DNA of 64,000 nt from Aurantiacibacter sp. MUD61 (GCF_027912455.1 NZ_CP115446.1:2131501-2195500); one strand, 5' to 3'; positions 9,709 through 19,081 are shown, counted from the first letter of the stretch. The notes: generated by a model not told the origin, from the letters alone. Made by a program: numbers and translations.

Positions 9709-10923
9709 TTGATACGCGATTTTATCGTAGGACTGGTTTCGCCGACTATGGCGCTGCTTTTTGCGGTGGTATTCCTGCTGCTGTGGTGGCGTGGGCGGAT
9801 CGGCCAGCACGCGCTGGCCTTTGCCGTGGCCTACGCTCTGCTGACGCTGGGCCTCATCACCGTCCACTTCCAGCTGCTGCCGGAATTCCTTCTCTTCCAT
9901 ACCACCCAGCTGTTTTATTCGGCAGGCTCCTTCCTGCTGATCTGGGGCTCGGCGAAGCGCGTGGGTGCCCGGTTCGACTGGCGCCTGCTCGCCATCCCCT
10001 ATGTCTGCTCCGCCCTCGCGCTAATTGTGTTGATCAACCATTCACCGGTGGCCGGACCGCAGCTGATCATGACCAATATCGGCTATGGTGTCATGTTCGT
10101 GATCGGCGCGATGATCCTTGCCAATGCTCCGCGGCAGGGCCCGTTCGACATGCTGGTGATCGTGATGCTGGTGCTGAACGCCATCGATTTCCTCATCCGC
10201 CCGACGCTGACAACGCTCACAGAAGAAGCCTTCTTCGTCTCCGATTACCGGCAGTCGCTTTATTACTCGGTCATCAACCTTGCGTTGTCTGTAAAGACCG
10301 TGACGACGGCCTTCGTCCTGATCGGCGCGTGCCTGCACGACATGGTCGAGAACATGCGCGCCGATTCCGCGCGGGACAGCATGACAGGCCTGCTCGCACG
10401 CCGCGCTTTCGAAGAAGAGGTGCGCACAAAGCTGACGCTCGCCGCAAAGCTGCAGAAGCCGGTGAGCCTGGTCGTGGCGGACATCGACCACTTCAAGCAG
10501 GTCAACGATATCTGGGGCCATCAGGCCGGCGACAAGGCGATCACCAGCTTCGGCAAGCTCATCCACTCCATGGTTCGCGAACACGATGTGTGCGGGCGGA
10601 TCGGCGGCGAGGAATTCTGCATCCTCGTTTGGGATTGCGACGAGGCACCCGCCGTGCAGCTGGCCGATCGCATCCGGATCAAACTCGCCAAAACCGAGCA
10701 TACGGAGCTGGGCGACAATATCAGCCTTACCGCCAGCTTCGGTGTTGCCAGCGCGCAGGCAAGCGAGAATTATCACAGCCTGTTCGCGCGCGCCGATGCC
10801 GCGCTTTATTCCGCCAAGGAGGGCGGGCGAAACCGGGTTGCCACCGCTGCCCCGGACCGCCGGATGCGCAAGCGCCGTTCGGGCCAGTCGGACGAAAACC
10901 CGTTCTCCCGCGAGGCGGCCTGA
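9709..10923 (+). CDS. Membrane-bound diguanylate cyclase (GGDEF)
   Basis: A 404-residue protein with about six N-terminal TM helices (roughly residues 5-215) followed by a GGDEF domain. The active-site loop is GGEEF at 299-303. An intact inhibitory I-site, RxxD (R290-D293), lies five residues before it, so it should make c-di-GMP with product inhibition. A DIDHFKQVND stretch is present, as expected. The start is TTG at 9709 with GGAG 8 nt upstream; the next ATG (9748) lacks a binding site. Confidence 0.9.
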   Translation: MIRDFIVGLVSPTMALLFAVVFLLLWWRGRIGQHALAFAVAYALLTLGLITVHFQLLPEFLLFHTTQLFYSAGSFLLIWGSAKRVGARFDWRLLAIPYVCSALALIVLINHSPVAGPQLIMTNIGYGVMFVIGAMILANAPRQGPFDMLVIVMLVLNAIDFLIRPTLTTLTEEAFFVSDYRQSLYYSVINLALSVKTVTTAFVLIGACLHDMVENMRADSARDSMTGLLARRAFEEEVRTKLTLAAKLQKPVSLVVADIDHFKQVNDIWGHQAGDKAITSFGKLIHSMVREHDVCGRIGGEEFCILVWDCDEAPAVQLADRIRIKLAKTEHTELGDNISLTASFGVASAQASENYHSLFARADAALYSAKEGGRNRVATAAPDRRMRKRRSGQSDENPFSREAA

Positions 10924-10965
10924 GCCCGTTTCGGAACGCCCTCCGCTCTGCGCGATTGGGTGACT

Positions 10966-11904
10966 ATGGATATTGCAATAATCGGGGCCGGTATGGCCGG
11001 CCTGTCCTGCGGGGCTTCACTTAAAGAGGCGGGGCACCGCGTTTCGCTATTCGACAAGGGGCGCGGCCCCGGCGGTCGTATGGCGACGCGGCGCGCTGAA
11101 GTGGATGGCGAACTGCTTCGCTTCGATCACGGCGCGCAATACTTCACGGCACGCGATCCACGTTTTGTCGCTCAAGTCGACCAGTGGGAAAGCGAAGGCG
11201 TGGTTGCTCCGTGGCCAGCCGCCAAAGAGGGCGCATGGGTGGGCACTCCGGGCATGAATGCGCCGATCAAGGCTATGGCTGATGACCAAGACGTTACTTT
11301 CGGGGTGCGGATCGAAGAGATCCGGCGTGAAGGTAAGGCCCTCTGGCTGCTCGACGAGAATGGAACCGTTGGCAGCGCGTTCGACGCGGTGATTATCGCA
11401 GTCCCGGCTGAACAAGTCGCCCCTCTGCTCTACGCGCATCAGCGCGAATTTACGCAATTGTCTGAAGAGACGGTTTCCGAGCCGAACTGGACAGTGATGG
11501 CCACCTTTGCGACCCGCATCGATCACGGCGACACGCTGCATGATGTCGGCGCGATCGGTTGGGCCGCGCGCAATTCTGCGAAGCCCGGCCGTGATGAGGG
11601 CACCGAATGCTGGGTGATACAGGCCTCGCCAGAATGGAGCGAGACGCATCTGGAAGAGGAAAAGGGCGCGGTCGCCAAACAACTCCTCGATGCCTTTGCC
11701 GAGCAAGTCGGTGCGCTTCCCGAAGTGCTCCACAGCGATGCACATCGCTGGCGCTACGCACGCAGCGGCGCATCTGGCGAAAAGGCATTGTGGGACGCCG
11801 ACGAAAAGATTGGCGTATGTGGTGACTGGCTGATCGGTCCCCGCGTCGAGAGCGCATTTGTCTCGGGCGTCGAACTGGCTGATCGAATTTTCAAAGATGG
11901 CTGA
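10966..11904 (+). CDS. FAD/NAD(P)-dependent amine-oxidase-like oxidoreductase
   Basis: A 312-residue flavoprotein. The N-terminus has the dinucleotide-binding motif IIGAGMAGLSCG, then FDKGRGPGGRMATRR, which fits the renalase-like FAD oxidoreductases. Near the C-terminus GVCGDWLIGPRVESAFVSG is the second FAD contact. The substrate is unknown. It overlaps the next gene by 8 bp and heads a likely three-gene run with the DCC and DUF427 genes. Confidence 0.8.
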   Translation: MDIAIIGAGMAGLSCGASLKEAGHRVSLFDKGRGPGGRMATRRAEVDGELLRFDHGAQYFTARDPRFVAQVDQWESEGVVAPWPAAKEGAWVGTPGMNAPIKAMADDQDVTFGVRIEEIRREGKALWLLDENGTVGSAFDAVIIAVPAEQVAPLLYAHQREFTQLSEETVSEPNWTVMATFATRIDHGDTLHDVGAIGWAARNSAKPGRDEGTECWVIQASPEWSETHLEEEKGAVAKQLLDAFAEQVGALPEVLHSDAHRWRYARSGASGEKALWDADEKIGVCGDWLIGPRVESAFVSGVELADRIFKDG

Positions 11905-12247
11905 CGTCATCGTCTGGTATGATGGCGCATGTCCGCTGTGCCGCCGCGAAATCGCGGTGATGCGCAGGCTCGACAGGCGCGGCGCGATCAGCTTCGTGGA
12001 TGTGAGCGAAGGAAAGCCGGAAAGCTGTCCCATAGCGCAGGACGAGCTGCTGGCCCGCTTCCATGTGAAAGAGAATGGCCGCATTTATTCGGGCGCGGAG
12101 GGTTTCGCCGCCATGTGGCGCGCGATCCCGCTACTCCGGCCCTTTGGCCAGCTTGCGCGACTGCCGGGGCTGCGGCAGGTTTTCGAGATGCTCTACAAGG
12201 GCTTTCTGCGGGTTCGCCCGCGCCTTCAGAGGATGATGAGCGATTGA
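11897..12247 (+). CDS. DCC family thiol-disulfide oxidoreductase-like protein (DUF393)
   Basis: A 116-residue protein with the family's N-terminal motif WYDGACPLCRREI, where CPLC is a CxxC redox pair. It then has the usual FVDVS stretch and GAEGFAAMWRAIPLLRP. Probably a cytoplasmic thioredoxin-like protein of unknown partner. It overlaps the preceding gene by 8 bp, and its TGA shares one base with the next ATG, so translation is likely coupled. Confidence 0.85.
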   Translation: MADVIVWYDGACPLCRREIAVMRRLDRRGAISFVDVSEGKPESCPIAQDELLARFHVKENGRIYSGAEGFAAMWRAIPLLRPFGQLARLPGLRQVFEMLYKGFLRVRPRLQRMMSD

Positions 12248-12744
12248 TGCAAAAGCCCAAGCCCGATCCCGCAGGTCCCGGACAGGAAAGCGTCTGGAAC
12301 TATCCGCGGCCAGCCGTGGCAGAGCTCACCGATGCGCGGATCGTGATCGAGCATAACGGGCTGACCATCGCCGATACGACCAATGCCGTGAGGGTGCTGG
12401 AGACCAGCCACCCGCCCAATTACTATATCCCGCCCGCCGATATCGCAGAGGGCGCGCTTCGCCGTGCGGCCGGCTCCTCCTATTGCGAATGGAAGGGTGC
12501 AGCGAAATATTGGGACGTGGTGGCTCGAGACGATCTGCTCGAACGGGTGGGCTGGTCCTATCCCAATCCGACGGAAGGATTTCGCCTCCTGCGCGATTTC
12601 GTGGCCTTCTATGCCGCGCCCTTCGATCGCTGCCTGGTCAATGGCGAAGAGGTGCGCCCGCAGCCGGGCGAATTCTACGGTGGATGGATTACCAACAACA
12701 TCGTCGGCCCGTTCAAGGGCGTGCCCGGCAGCCGCTTCTGGTAG
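12247..12744 (+). CDS. DUF427 domain protein
   Basis: A 165-residue single-domain DUF427 protein. Characteristic pieces are VWNYPRPAVAEL, HPPNYYIPPADI, CEWKGAAKYWDV, and the C-terminal EFYGGWITNNIVGPFKGVPG. Function is unsettled. It starts on the last base of the DCC gene's stop codon. The open frame continues far upstream, but that part is out-of-frame reading of the DCC gene. Confidence 0.85.
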   Translation: MQKPKPDPAGPGQESVWNYPRPAVAELTDARIVIEHNGLTIADTTNAVRVLETSHPPNYYIPPADIAEGALRRAAGSSYCEWKGAAKYWDVVARDDLLERVGWSYPNPTEGFRLLRDFVAFYAAPFDRCLVNGEEVRPQPGEFYGGWITNNIVGPFKGVPGSRFW

Positions 12745-12784
12745 GGCTTGGCAGGCGCAGGCGGTTGCAGTAGCCCTTCGCGCC

Positions 12785-14167
12785 ATGAAGAAACCGATCC
12801 TCGCGCTTGCTGCGCTTTCGCTCGCCATTCCCGCCACCGCTGCCGCTCAGCGCTATGATCATCGTTATGGGCTGGAGCCCGGCGCGCATGACGAAGTGGC
12901 GTGGGATTTCCTCGAAGGTATCACCACCGAAATCGGCCCGCGTCTCGCTGGCACGGAGGCTGAAGCGCGTGGCCGCGCATGGGCCATGGAATGGCTGATC
13001 GAACACGGCTTTGTGAATGTCGCGGATGAGCCGTTCATGCACAATACCTGGGTACGCGGCGAAGAGCGCGCGCGGCTGATCGGGGCAGGGGCGCAGCCGC
13101 TGGTCCTCACCGCGCTCGGCTATAGCGGAGCGACGCCCGCCGACGGCATTACGGCGGAAATCGTCCAATTCGCCACTGTCAATGATCTGCGCGAGGCAGA
13201 CCCGGCGGAAGTTGCAGGCAAGATCGTCTATATCGGCAATCCCATGCAAGCGACGCAGGATGGATCGCATTACGGCATGTTCGGATCGCCGCGTCGGCAG
13301 GGGCCGGGGATTGCCGCTCGAAAGGGCGCTGCGGGCATCATCATCCGCTCGATCGGTACAGACAATGATCGCCTTCCGCACACCGGCGCGACAAGCTGGC
13401 CCGATGGCGTCGACCCGATCCCTGCGGCTGCGCTGAGCAATCCAGACGCGGACAATGTCGAGCGACTGCTCGAACGCGGCGAGACGCTGACGCTGGAAAT
13501 GGTGCTCACCCCGCAATTCCTTGGCATGACGCAGAGCGGCAACGTGGTCGGCGAGATTGTCGGCCGTGATCCCTCGCTGCCGCCGGTGCTGCTCGCCTGC
13601 CATCTCGACAGCTGGGACAATGGCACAGGCGCGATCGACGATGCCTCGGGCTGCGCCATTGCCGCCTCCGCCGCGCTCCACGCCGCCGAAGATGGCCAGC
13701 CGCTGCGCACCATTCGTGTGCTGTTCGCAGGCGCAGAGGAAACCGGCCTGTGGGGCAGCCGCGCCTATTCCGAAGCGCACGCCGATGAGGAAATCGGCGT
13801 CGGTCTGGAAAGCGATTTCGGTGCTGGCCTCATCTGGCGGCTGGAAACGAATTTTACCCAAAGCAACCCGGCGCTGTTCCAGCAGCTGGCCGATGCTGTG
13901 ATCCCCTATGGCGTGCTGCCCGCACCGCAGATCACCGCGACCGGCGGCGCCGATCTCAACATCATGCGCGATCAGGGCGGAGCGATTATCGACCTGCAAC
14001 AGGATGGCAGCCGCTATTTCGACCTGCACCACACCGCGAACGATACGCTCGACAAGGTCGATCCGGGCGAGCTGGCGCAGAATGTCGCCGTGTGGACGGC
14101 GGTAACGCGCGTGCTGGCGAACCATCGCGGCAGCTTCCTCGGTGCGCCGATCATGCTGGAGAACTAA
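12785..14167 (+). CDS. Exported M28-family zinc peptidase
   Basis: A 460-residue secreted or periplasmic metallopeptidase with a clear signal peptide (MKKPILALAALSLAIPATAAAQ). A PA-type insert (about 120-260) precedes the catalytic domain. Metal ligands are visible as HLDSWDNGTGAIDDASG (His and Asp), AGAEETGLWGS (Glu pair), ESDFG (Asp) and DLHHTANDT (His), all in the M28 order. It probably works as an aminopeptidase or carboxypeptidase on peptides. The ATG lies 40 bp after DUF427. Confidence 0.9.
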   Translation: MKKPILALAALSLAIPATAAAQRYDHRYGLEPGAHDEVAWDFLEGITTEIGPRLAGTEAEARGRAWAMEWLIEHGFVNVADEPFMHNTWVRGEERARLIGAGAQPLVLTALGYSGATPADGITAEIVQFATVNDLREADPAEVAGKIVYIGNPMQATQDGSHYGMFGSPRRQGPGIAARKGAAGIIIRSIGTDNDRLPHTGATSWPDGVDPIPAAALSNPDADNVERLLERGETLTLEMVLTPQFLGMTQSGNVVGEIVGRDPSLPPVLLACHLDSWDNGTGAIDDASGCAIAASAALHAAEDGQPLRTIRVLFAGAEETGLWGSRAYSEAHADEEIGVGLESDFGAGLIWRLETNFTQSNPALFQQLADAVIPYGVLPAPQITATGGADLNIMRDQGGAIIDLQQDGSRYFDLHHTANDTLDKVDPGELAQNVAVWTAVTRVLANHRGSFLGAPIMLEN

Positions 14168-14226
14168 GACTGCTTGAAGACGCGCGCAGCCCGGTTTAGG
14201 GGCGAGCGCGCACGAAGGATTGGTGC

Positions 14227-14303
14227 GGGCCTGTAGCTCAGTTGGTTAGAGCTGGCCGCTCATAACGGCTAGGTCGCGGGTTCGAGTCCTGCCGGGCCCA
14301 CCA
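14227..14303 (+). tRNA. tRNA-Ile2 (anticodon CAT, lysidine type)
   Basis: A 77-nt cloverleaf with encoded CCA. The anticodon arm is GGCCG, loop CTCATAA, then CGGCT, giving CAT. The acceptor stem has C4-G69 and C5-G68, which in E. coli are identity elements for the lysidine synthetase TilS. The arm also resembles E. coli ileX rather than elongator Met. I therefore call tRNA-Ile2; elongator tRNA-Met remains possible. Confidence 0.85.
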
Positions 14304-14320
14304 TCCTTCGGGCAGCTTAC

Positions 14321-14728
14321 CTAAATGCTCTGCGATGCGGCGAGGGTGGGGCAATCCGCCGCCACCAGCCCATCATCATCCCAGCGCGCCACGTAATAGG
14401 CTTGCCCGGCGGCAAGCTGCGCGCAGGCTATGTTCTGCCCATCAGCGTACACGACACCGAGTGTTCGGCCATATCGATCCTCTCCCAGCCGCACGATGGT
14501 GAGCGCGGCATCGGCGACTATCGCCTCCATCGCGCGAGTCGAGGCGTGTCCGTCACCATCAACGCAGCGCCGTCCAACGCGGCAGGCCCTTGTCTCCGGC
14601 GCATCGATGCCGGTGATGCGGATACGCTCGTCCCCGCAACGAATGGTGTCGCCATCGGTGACGGTGCAATTGCCCAGCGGTGAGGCAGCAAGGGTGAGGG
14701 CGGTAAGAGCGGTCGCAAGATAGGGCAT
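14321..14728 (-). CDS. Thermonuclease-like (SNase family) exported nuclease
   Basis: A 135-residue single SNase domain after a short signal peptide (ends near AASPLGN). Family marks are VTDGDTIRCGDERIRITGIDAPE and GEDRYGRTLGVVYADG, carrying the Arg, Glu and Arg positions used by staphylococcal nuclease. Several Cys (NC, RC, AC, RRC, AC, DC) suggest disulfides. It probably cleaves nucleic acid in the periplasm. It converges on tRNA-Ile2. Confidence 0.85.
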   Translation of the reverse strand: MPYLATALTALTLAASPLGNCTVTDGDTIRCGDERIRITGIDAPETRACRVGRRCVDGDGHASTRAMEAIVADAALTIVRLGEDRYGRTLGVVYADGQNIACAQLAAGQAYYVARWDDDGLVAADCPTLAASQSI

Positions 14729-14850
14729 GGGCGCGGCCTAGAAGGCTTTGGCCACGTCCTACCTGCGCCAGTATCTCCGTTCCGGAGCGGTAATCATACG
14801 TGAAAACACGCACATTCTTAGTCGTTACGGGTGAAAGGCACGTTTTGCAC

Positions 14851-14869
14851 TTGCGCCGGAGTGGCGCAA
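14851..14869. other. Hairpin upstream of tRNA-Pro(TGG)
   Basis: TTGCGCC and GGCGCAA form a perfect 7-bp stem with a 5-nt loop, 22 bp before the tRNA. Role unknown; no T-run follows. Confidence 0.3.
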
Positions 14870-14890
14870 AATCTAGGGGCCTCTGCGGTC

Positions 14891-14967
14891 CGGGGAGTGG
14901 CGCAGCCTGGTAGCGCACCTGTTTTGGGTACAGGGGGTCGCAGGTTCAAATCCTGTCTCCCCGACCA
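14891..14967 (+). tRNA. tRNA-Pro (anticodon TGG)
   Basis: A 77-nt cloverleaf with acceptor CGGGGAG paired to CTCCCCG and encoded CCA. Anticodon stem CCTGT/ACAGG holds the loop TTTGGGT, giving TGG. Confidence 0.95.
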
Positions 14968-15019
14968 GATATCGGCCGGAATTACCTGCGTGGTGGTTCC
15001 GGCCGTAGTTCTTTCCAGC

Positions 15020-16051
15020 TTAGGTCGCGGTCCGAACGCTTGCGCGCTCAACCAGCCGCACAGGCGCACGACGGCGCTCACCGCTTTTGGTGAGGCCAAG
15101 CGCGGTATCGACTAGCAAGACCCCAGCACGGGCGAAGTCGGGCTCCACAGTCGTGAGCGGCGGGCTGGAGTGGGCGCCGCTGCCAAGCCCATCGAAACCA
15201 ATCACGCTTACGTCTCCCGGCACATTCACGCCGCGTTCGCGCAGCATTTCGAGCACGCCAAAAGCCATCGCATCGCAGGAACAGAAGATACCATCGAACG
15301 CGCGGCCACTTTCGATCAGCGCGCGGGCGGAGCGGCGACCCTGCTGACCGCGCGTTTCGCCGTCTTCGAAAATCGCATCGCCGCCATCGATACCGGCTTC
15401 CCGCGTCACATCGCTGAAGCTTTCAAAGCGCTCTCGAAACTGCGGCTGCGTTTCTCGGGTGTCGCCGATAAAAACGATGTTGCGATGCCCGGCATTGATC
15501 AGGCGTTCGACAGCGAGGCGGGCGCCCGCGCGATTGTCCGAATCGACGCGGCGATGATCCACATAGGGTGAGCCCCAACTCGCCACATCGTCGCGCTCCA
15601 GCAGGGCCCGGTGATGCGCCCAGGCGGCATCATTGGTGCTGGTGCCGATCAGGATGACGCCATCCGCCTGCCGTGTCTCGACGAAATCGCCGTAGAATTG
15701 CTCTTCCACCGACTGGAAGGACACGAGCGATTGATACCCCTTTTCAGACGCTGCGGCGCAGACACTGCCGAGCAAATTGTAATGAAAGGGATTGATCTCG
15801 GTCGCTTCGATGTCCGGCTTGGTGATGACGACGATCGCGATCGTGCGCGTCTTGCCGCTGCGCAGCCGCGCGGCGCGGGCGTCCACACGATAGCCGAGCT
15901 CATCGGCGGCACGGCGCACCTTTTCGCGGGTCGCGTCGGTGATCGAGCTGTCGCCGGACAGCGCACGCGATACGGTGGACTGGTTGACCCCGGCACGCTC
16001 GGCAACTTCAAAAGACGTCACCCGGTGGCTTGGGGTATTCTGGTTCGGCAT
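15020..16051 (-). CDS. LacI family transcriptional regulator
   Basis: A 343-residue DNA-binding protein. The N-terminal HTH ([20 protein letters not shown], then [21 protein letters not shown]) includes the hinge helix, and a periplasmic-binding-like effector domain follows from about residue 65 (TIAIVVI...). It probably senses a sugar or similar small molecule. No sugar uptake or catabolic operon is adjacent, so its target is not obvious. The ATG at 16051 has AGGA 8 nt upstream; the longer frame to 16225 has no support. Confidence 0.9.
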   Translation of the reverse strand: MPNQNTPSHRVTSFEVAERAGVNQSTVSRALSGDSSITDATREKVRRAADELGYRVDARAARLRSGKTRTIAIVVITKPDIEATEINPFHYNLLGSVCAAASEKGYQSLVSFQSVEEQFYGDFVETRQADGVILIGTSTNDAAWAHHRALLERDDVASWGSPYVDHRRVDSDNRAGARLAVERLINAGHRNIVFIGDTRETQPQFRERFESFSDVTREAGIDGGDAIFEDGETRGQQGRRSARALIESGRAFDGIFCSCDAMAFGVLEMLRERGVNVPGDVSVIGFDGLGSGAHSSPPLTTVEPDFARAGVLLVDTALGLTKSGERRRAPVRLVERASVRTAT

Positions 16052-16140
16052 CCCTGGTCCTGCATTGCTGTTTTCAGCTTCTGTCCGACTGCATAAGCGA
16101 GCTTGCGAAGGGAAGCGAGAGGCTTGTGACGCGCGAAACC

Positions 16141-17139
16141 TCAGCGCTCGACCGACAGCATCACATCTTTCACGCAGGACGGCTTCACACCGCGCTGCTT
16201 GAGATAGGCGAAGACGCGCCGCCACCAGTCGTAAAGCCCGTCCAGATCTTCTTCCGTGCGCACGTAGGGCGTATCGCCGGGGCGCAGCGATGGGCTGTGA
16301 AAGGAGAACACGAGCATCGGCGCGCCTTCATCGAGCGCCATATCGATCCCGCGTATCGCTTCTTCGACACTCACGCCTTCGGGTGTGAGCGGCACGCGTT
16401 CGAGCATGTTCAGCCGCGAAAGCACGCCGCGCAGCGAAGGCGCGCGCCAGAGCCGCGGATAGATATATTCGCCCTGCTTGCGCAGCATGCCCCAGAATGT
16501 CGTTGTCAACGGCAGCTCGAGAAGCGTGCGCTCATCATCGAGCCAATAGGGGGCGATAGGGAAAGTCCGGAAGTTGGGCCCGCCGACCGACGAATAATCG
16601 AATTTGGGCCTGACTGATGTGTCTATTGCGATCCCGTGTTTTGCCAGCATGGCCGCGCTATTTTTGCCCACGCCGTAGCGTCCGGCCCGATAAATCAGCG
16701 GAGCGACTCCGAAATTCTGCTCGATCGTTTCGCGCAATTTGGCAAATTTCGCCTCTTCCAGATCGCGTGACAGATTGCCTGCGAAAGAGTTGTGCTGCGT
16801 CACATCCTCATCGTACGGAGGGTTCACCCAAGGGTGCAGTTGGACGCCGATTTCAGCACGGCCAGCCGCCAGCGGCTCGCGCAGGATTTCACCCGCCAGC
16901 CGGGAGTTGGCGATGGGCCAATCGACCAAGTAAATCGGCACAACCTTCTGATGTTCGCAGAATTCCTGGAACTTGGAGAGGCGCCCGACATGATCGATGC
17001 CGTGGGTTTCGCGGGTGAGCGGCTTCTCCCAGTCGAATTCCTCTTCGGTATCGACTGTCAGCATGAAGCGCGGAATACGGTCGCGAAAGCGGGCGCGGCT
17101 GTCTTCCGGAGGCGGATCGAGCAGGCTCCGCATCACCAT
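16141..17139 (-). CDS. Polysaccharide deacetylase-fold protein (WalW-like)
   Basis: A 332-residue protein of the NodB-like deacetylase fold. The N-terminal FMLTVDTEEEFDW carries the catalytic and metal-binding Asp positions. VQLHPWVNPP supplies a His, and YRAGRYGVG is a further fold motif. C-terminal FSFHSPSLRPGDTPYV fits the last motif. WalW-like proteins are annotated near polysaccharide genes; the substrate here is unknown. It follows the kinase-like gene by 26 bp and is probably co-transcribed with it. Confidence 0.75.
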   Translation of the reverse strand: MVMRSLLDPPPEDSRARFRDRIPRFMLTVDTEEEFDWEKPLTRETHGIDHVGRLSKFQEFCEHQKVVPIYLVDWPIANSRLAGEILREPLAAGRAEIGVQLHPWVNPPYDEDVTQHNSFAGNLSRDLEEAKFAKLRETIEQNFGVAPLIYRAGRYGVGKNSAAMLAKHGIAIDTSVRPKFDYSSVGGPNFRTFPIAPYWLDDERTLLELPLTTTFWGMLRKQGEYIYPRLWRAPSLRGVLSRLNMLERVPLTPEGVSVEEAIRGIDMALDEGAPMLVFSFHSPSLRPGDTPYVRTEEDLDGLYDWWRRVFAYLKQRGVKPSCVKDVMLSVER

Positions 17140-17165
17140 GGTATCTCCAACTTCAATGCGGGCTG

Positions 17166-18875
17166 TTACCCGTTCGCGCGTCCCTGTTCCGGGCTATGAT
17201 CGACACCAGTGGCGGTCAAGGCCGGAAGTACGAGCGTTACCCGGTCTTCTTTACATTTTAGATAACCGCCTGCCGCTTCGGCCTCTGCCTGCGCAAGTTT
17301 GAAGGAGAATTTGGGGCCAAACATGCCCGCGCTGATCGCTTTTTCACGTTGCGCGTCGGATCGCGCGGCGGTTTTCGGCACGGTGCCATCGATCAGCGAC
17401 GGCGGGATTTTCATGCGCAGCCGCACGCGTTTTTCATTCCCCGCGAGGCGCAGGGCGACCGTTTCGCCCGGTCCCATCGCGCCTGCTGCAGTGGCGAGAA
17501 TGCGCCAGCACAGGCCCATAGCTTCCGAACGTTGCAGCCCGACAAGGAATGGCGAGCCTTTGACCCGCAATTCGAATGAGGCGTTGCGCGGGCGGAGCAC
17601 GGCCTGCAGTCGCTGGACCGTGTCGGAGACGACGTGGCGCATATCGCTTTCGCCCTCTTCCAGCGTCAAATCGCCCGAATCGAGCTTCACGAGCCGATCG
17701 ACCTCGTCAAATCCGGCGAGGAGTTTGGCAGCGTCGACAGAGATGCCGGCGGCATGCGCGCGGTATTCATGCGGGGCAGGGCCGAAAAGCTGCTGCTGGA
17801 TGATCTCGGCAAAACCTTGGATTGCGTTCACCGGCGTGCGCAATTCGTGCAGGACCTGCCGCATGGCATCGCCTTCGCTGTCATCATTGGCAGCATCATC
17901 GGCCGAAATGACGGGGCGGCGCAGGCAGCCGCGGTATCCGGTGAAGCGCCCATCCTTCGGATCGAACAGCGGCGCTGCATCCATGCGCCACTCGCCGCTG
18001 ATTTCGGGCGCAGCGGTAAGGCCGAGCCGCGCGGTCGTGATCGGCTGCTGTGCGGCCAGCCGGGCGGCAATCCGCTTGTCGATATCGATAAGCACGCCGG
18101 GCATGGGTGCAGTCAGGCGCAGGCCAACGGCAAGCGGAGCGATCGGGCCGCTCGCCCAAATTACCGTACCAGCCGTATCGGTGGCGAATTCGAAACCGAG
18201 AAGCGGGCTGGCGGATAGCTCTTCCTCTTCCAGCGGGAGACGCGGGGCGACCGCCTTGCCCTGGCGCTCTTCCCGAAAAGCTTCGATGCGGCGGAGGAGG
18301 GCGCCGATGCCTTCGGATTGGTCCTTTTTCGCGCTCGCAGTGTCACCGGGTTGAGTGATCGGAGGAGCGGGGATCGGTGCCGCCGCAGGAGCGGCTGCGG
18401 TTGCATTTTCAACGAGAACTGCGCGATCACTCGCCGCATCGGGCAATACCAGGTCCTGCACACCCAAGCGCGCCAGTAGGTCCTTCACATTCGGCGACAG
18501 GTCCCCCCGATGCCGAAGGAAGCCACGTGCGTTCACAGGTAGTGTCGGGATCAAGTCGAGCCATTGTGCGTCGGTCAGCCGCGCGGTCGCCATAGCTGAT
18601 GCGGAGGGCTTCGCTGGCCCTTGAGCCAGGAACGCGACAAAGTCCGGATTGCGCAGTCGTGTGCCCGGCTCACGCAGAATGCTGGACTGTTCTTCGGGGG
18701 AAATCGTCTTCTGTAGATCTCCCAGCACCAGATAGGCGGCGCTGCCCACGATGCCCTCCACCGGCTCGCGCGATGTGCCTAGCAGGTCGATCAATTGCCG
18801 AAACTGCGTTCGGCGTGCGCCTTCACTGTCTACGCGCAGGCGCAGCACAGTACTGAGGCGATCGTCGATTTGCAT
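17166..18875 (-). CDS. Histidine kinase-like protein with degenerate ATPase domain
   Basis: A 569-residue protein. The first roughly 310 residues are a helical region and a PAS-like sensor part. A HisKA-type helix then has LHELRTPVNAI, with the acceptor His at 343. The following domain lacks the expected ATP-binding boxes: CWRILATAAGA stands where the N box should be, no DxGxG is found, and the G2 position reads FGPKFSFKLAQ instead of GxGLGL. It may therefore take or pass phosphate rather than autophosphorylate. There is no response regulator beside it; the deacetylase gene follows by 26 bp. The ATG at 18875 has GGAG 5 nt upstream. Confidence 0.7.
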   Translation of the reverse strand: MQIDDRLSTVLRLRVDSEGARRTQFRQLIDLLGTSREPVEGIVGSAAYLVLGDLQKTISPEEQSSILREPGTRLRNPDFVAFLAQGPAKPSASAMATARLTDAQWLDLIPTLPVNARGFLRHRGDLSPNVKDLLARLGVQDLVLPDAASDRAVLVENATAAAPAAAPIPAPPITQPGDTASAKKDQSEGIGALLRRIEAFREERQGKAVAPRLPLEEEELSASPLLGFEFATDTAGTVIWASGPIAPLAVGLRLTAPMPGVLIDIDKRIAARLAAQQPITTARLGLTAAPEISGEWRMDAAPLFDPKDGRFTGYRGCLRRPVISADDAANDDSEGDAMRQVLHELRTPVNAIQGFAEIIQQQLFGPAPHEYRAHAAGISVDAAKLLAGFDEVDRLVKLDSGDLTLEEGESDMRHVVSDTVQRLQAVLRPRNASFELRVKGSPFLVGLQRSEAMGLCWRILATAAGAMGPGETVALRLAGNEKRVRLRMKIPPSLIDGTVPKTAARSDAQREKAISAGMFGPKFSFKLAQAEAEAAGGYLKCKEDRVTLVLPALTATGVDHSPEQGRANG

Positions 18876-19033
18876 GCAGGCTCCGGCGCTCAAAGGTTAA
18901 GAATTTCCAAAAATTCCAATAGCGGGGAGTGGGGCTGCGCACATGCGCGCTTCTGCGTGCGTTGCAAAAAGGGACAATTGCGTGCATATGGAACAATCAT
19001 TCGGTCAGCTGATAGAAAGCGTGCCGGATATTG

Positions 19034-19051
19034 CCTGCTTGTGTAAGCAGG
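19034..19051. promoter_or_regulatory. Dyad in the leader of the Lrp-family gene
   Basis: CCTGCTT and AAGCAGG form a perfect 7-bp dyad separated by GTGT, about 30 bp before the regulator's ATG. It is a candidate autoregulatory operator or a leader hairpin. Confidence 0.4.
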
Positions 19052-19081
19052 TTGCTCGAAACAATTGCAGGGGCACGGGTG

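Noticed and set aside
12713-14125. 470-codon frame opposite the M28 peptidase
   Set aside because: Shadow frame; the sense strand has a signal peptide and all metal ligands.
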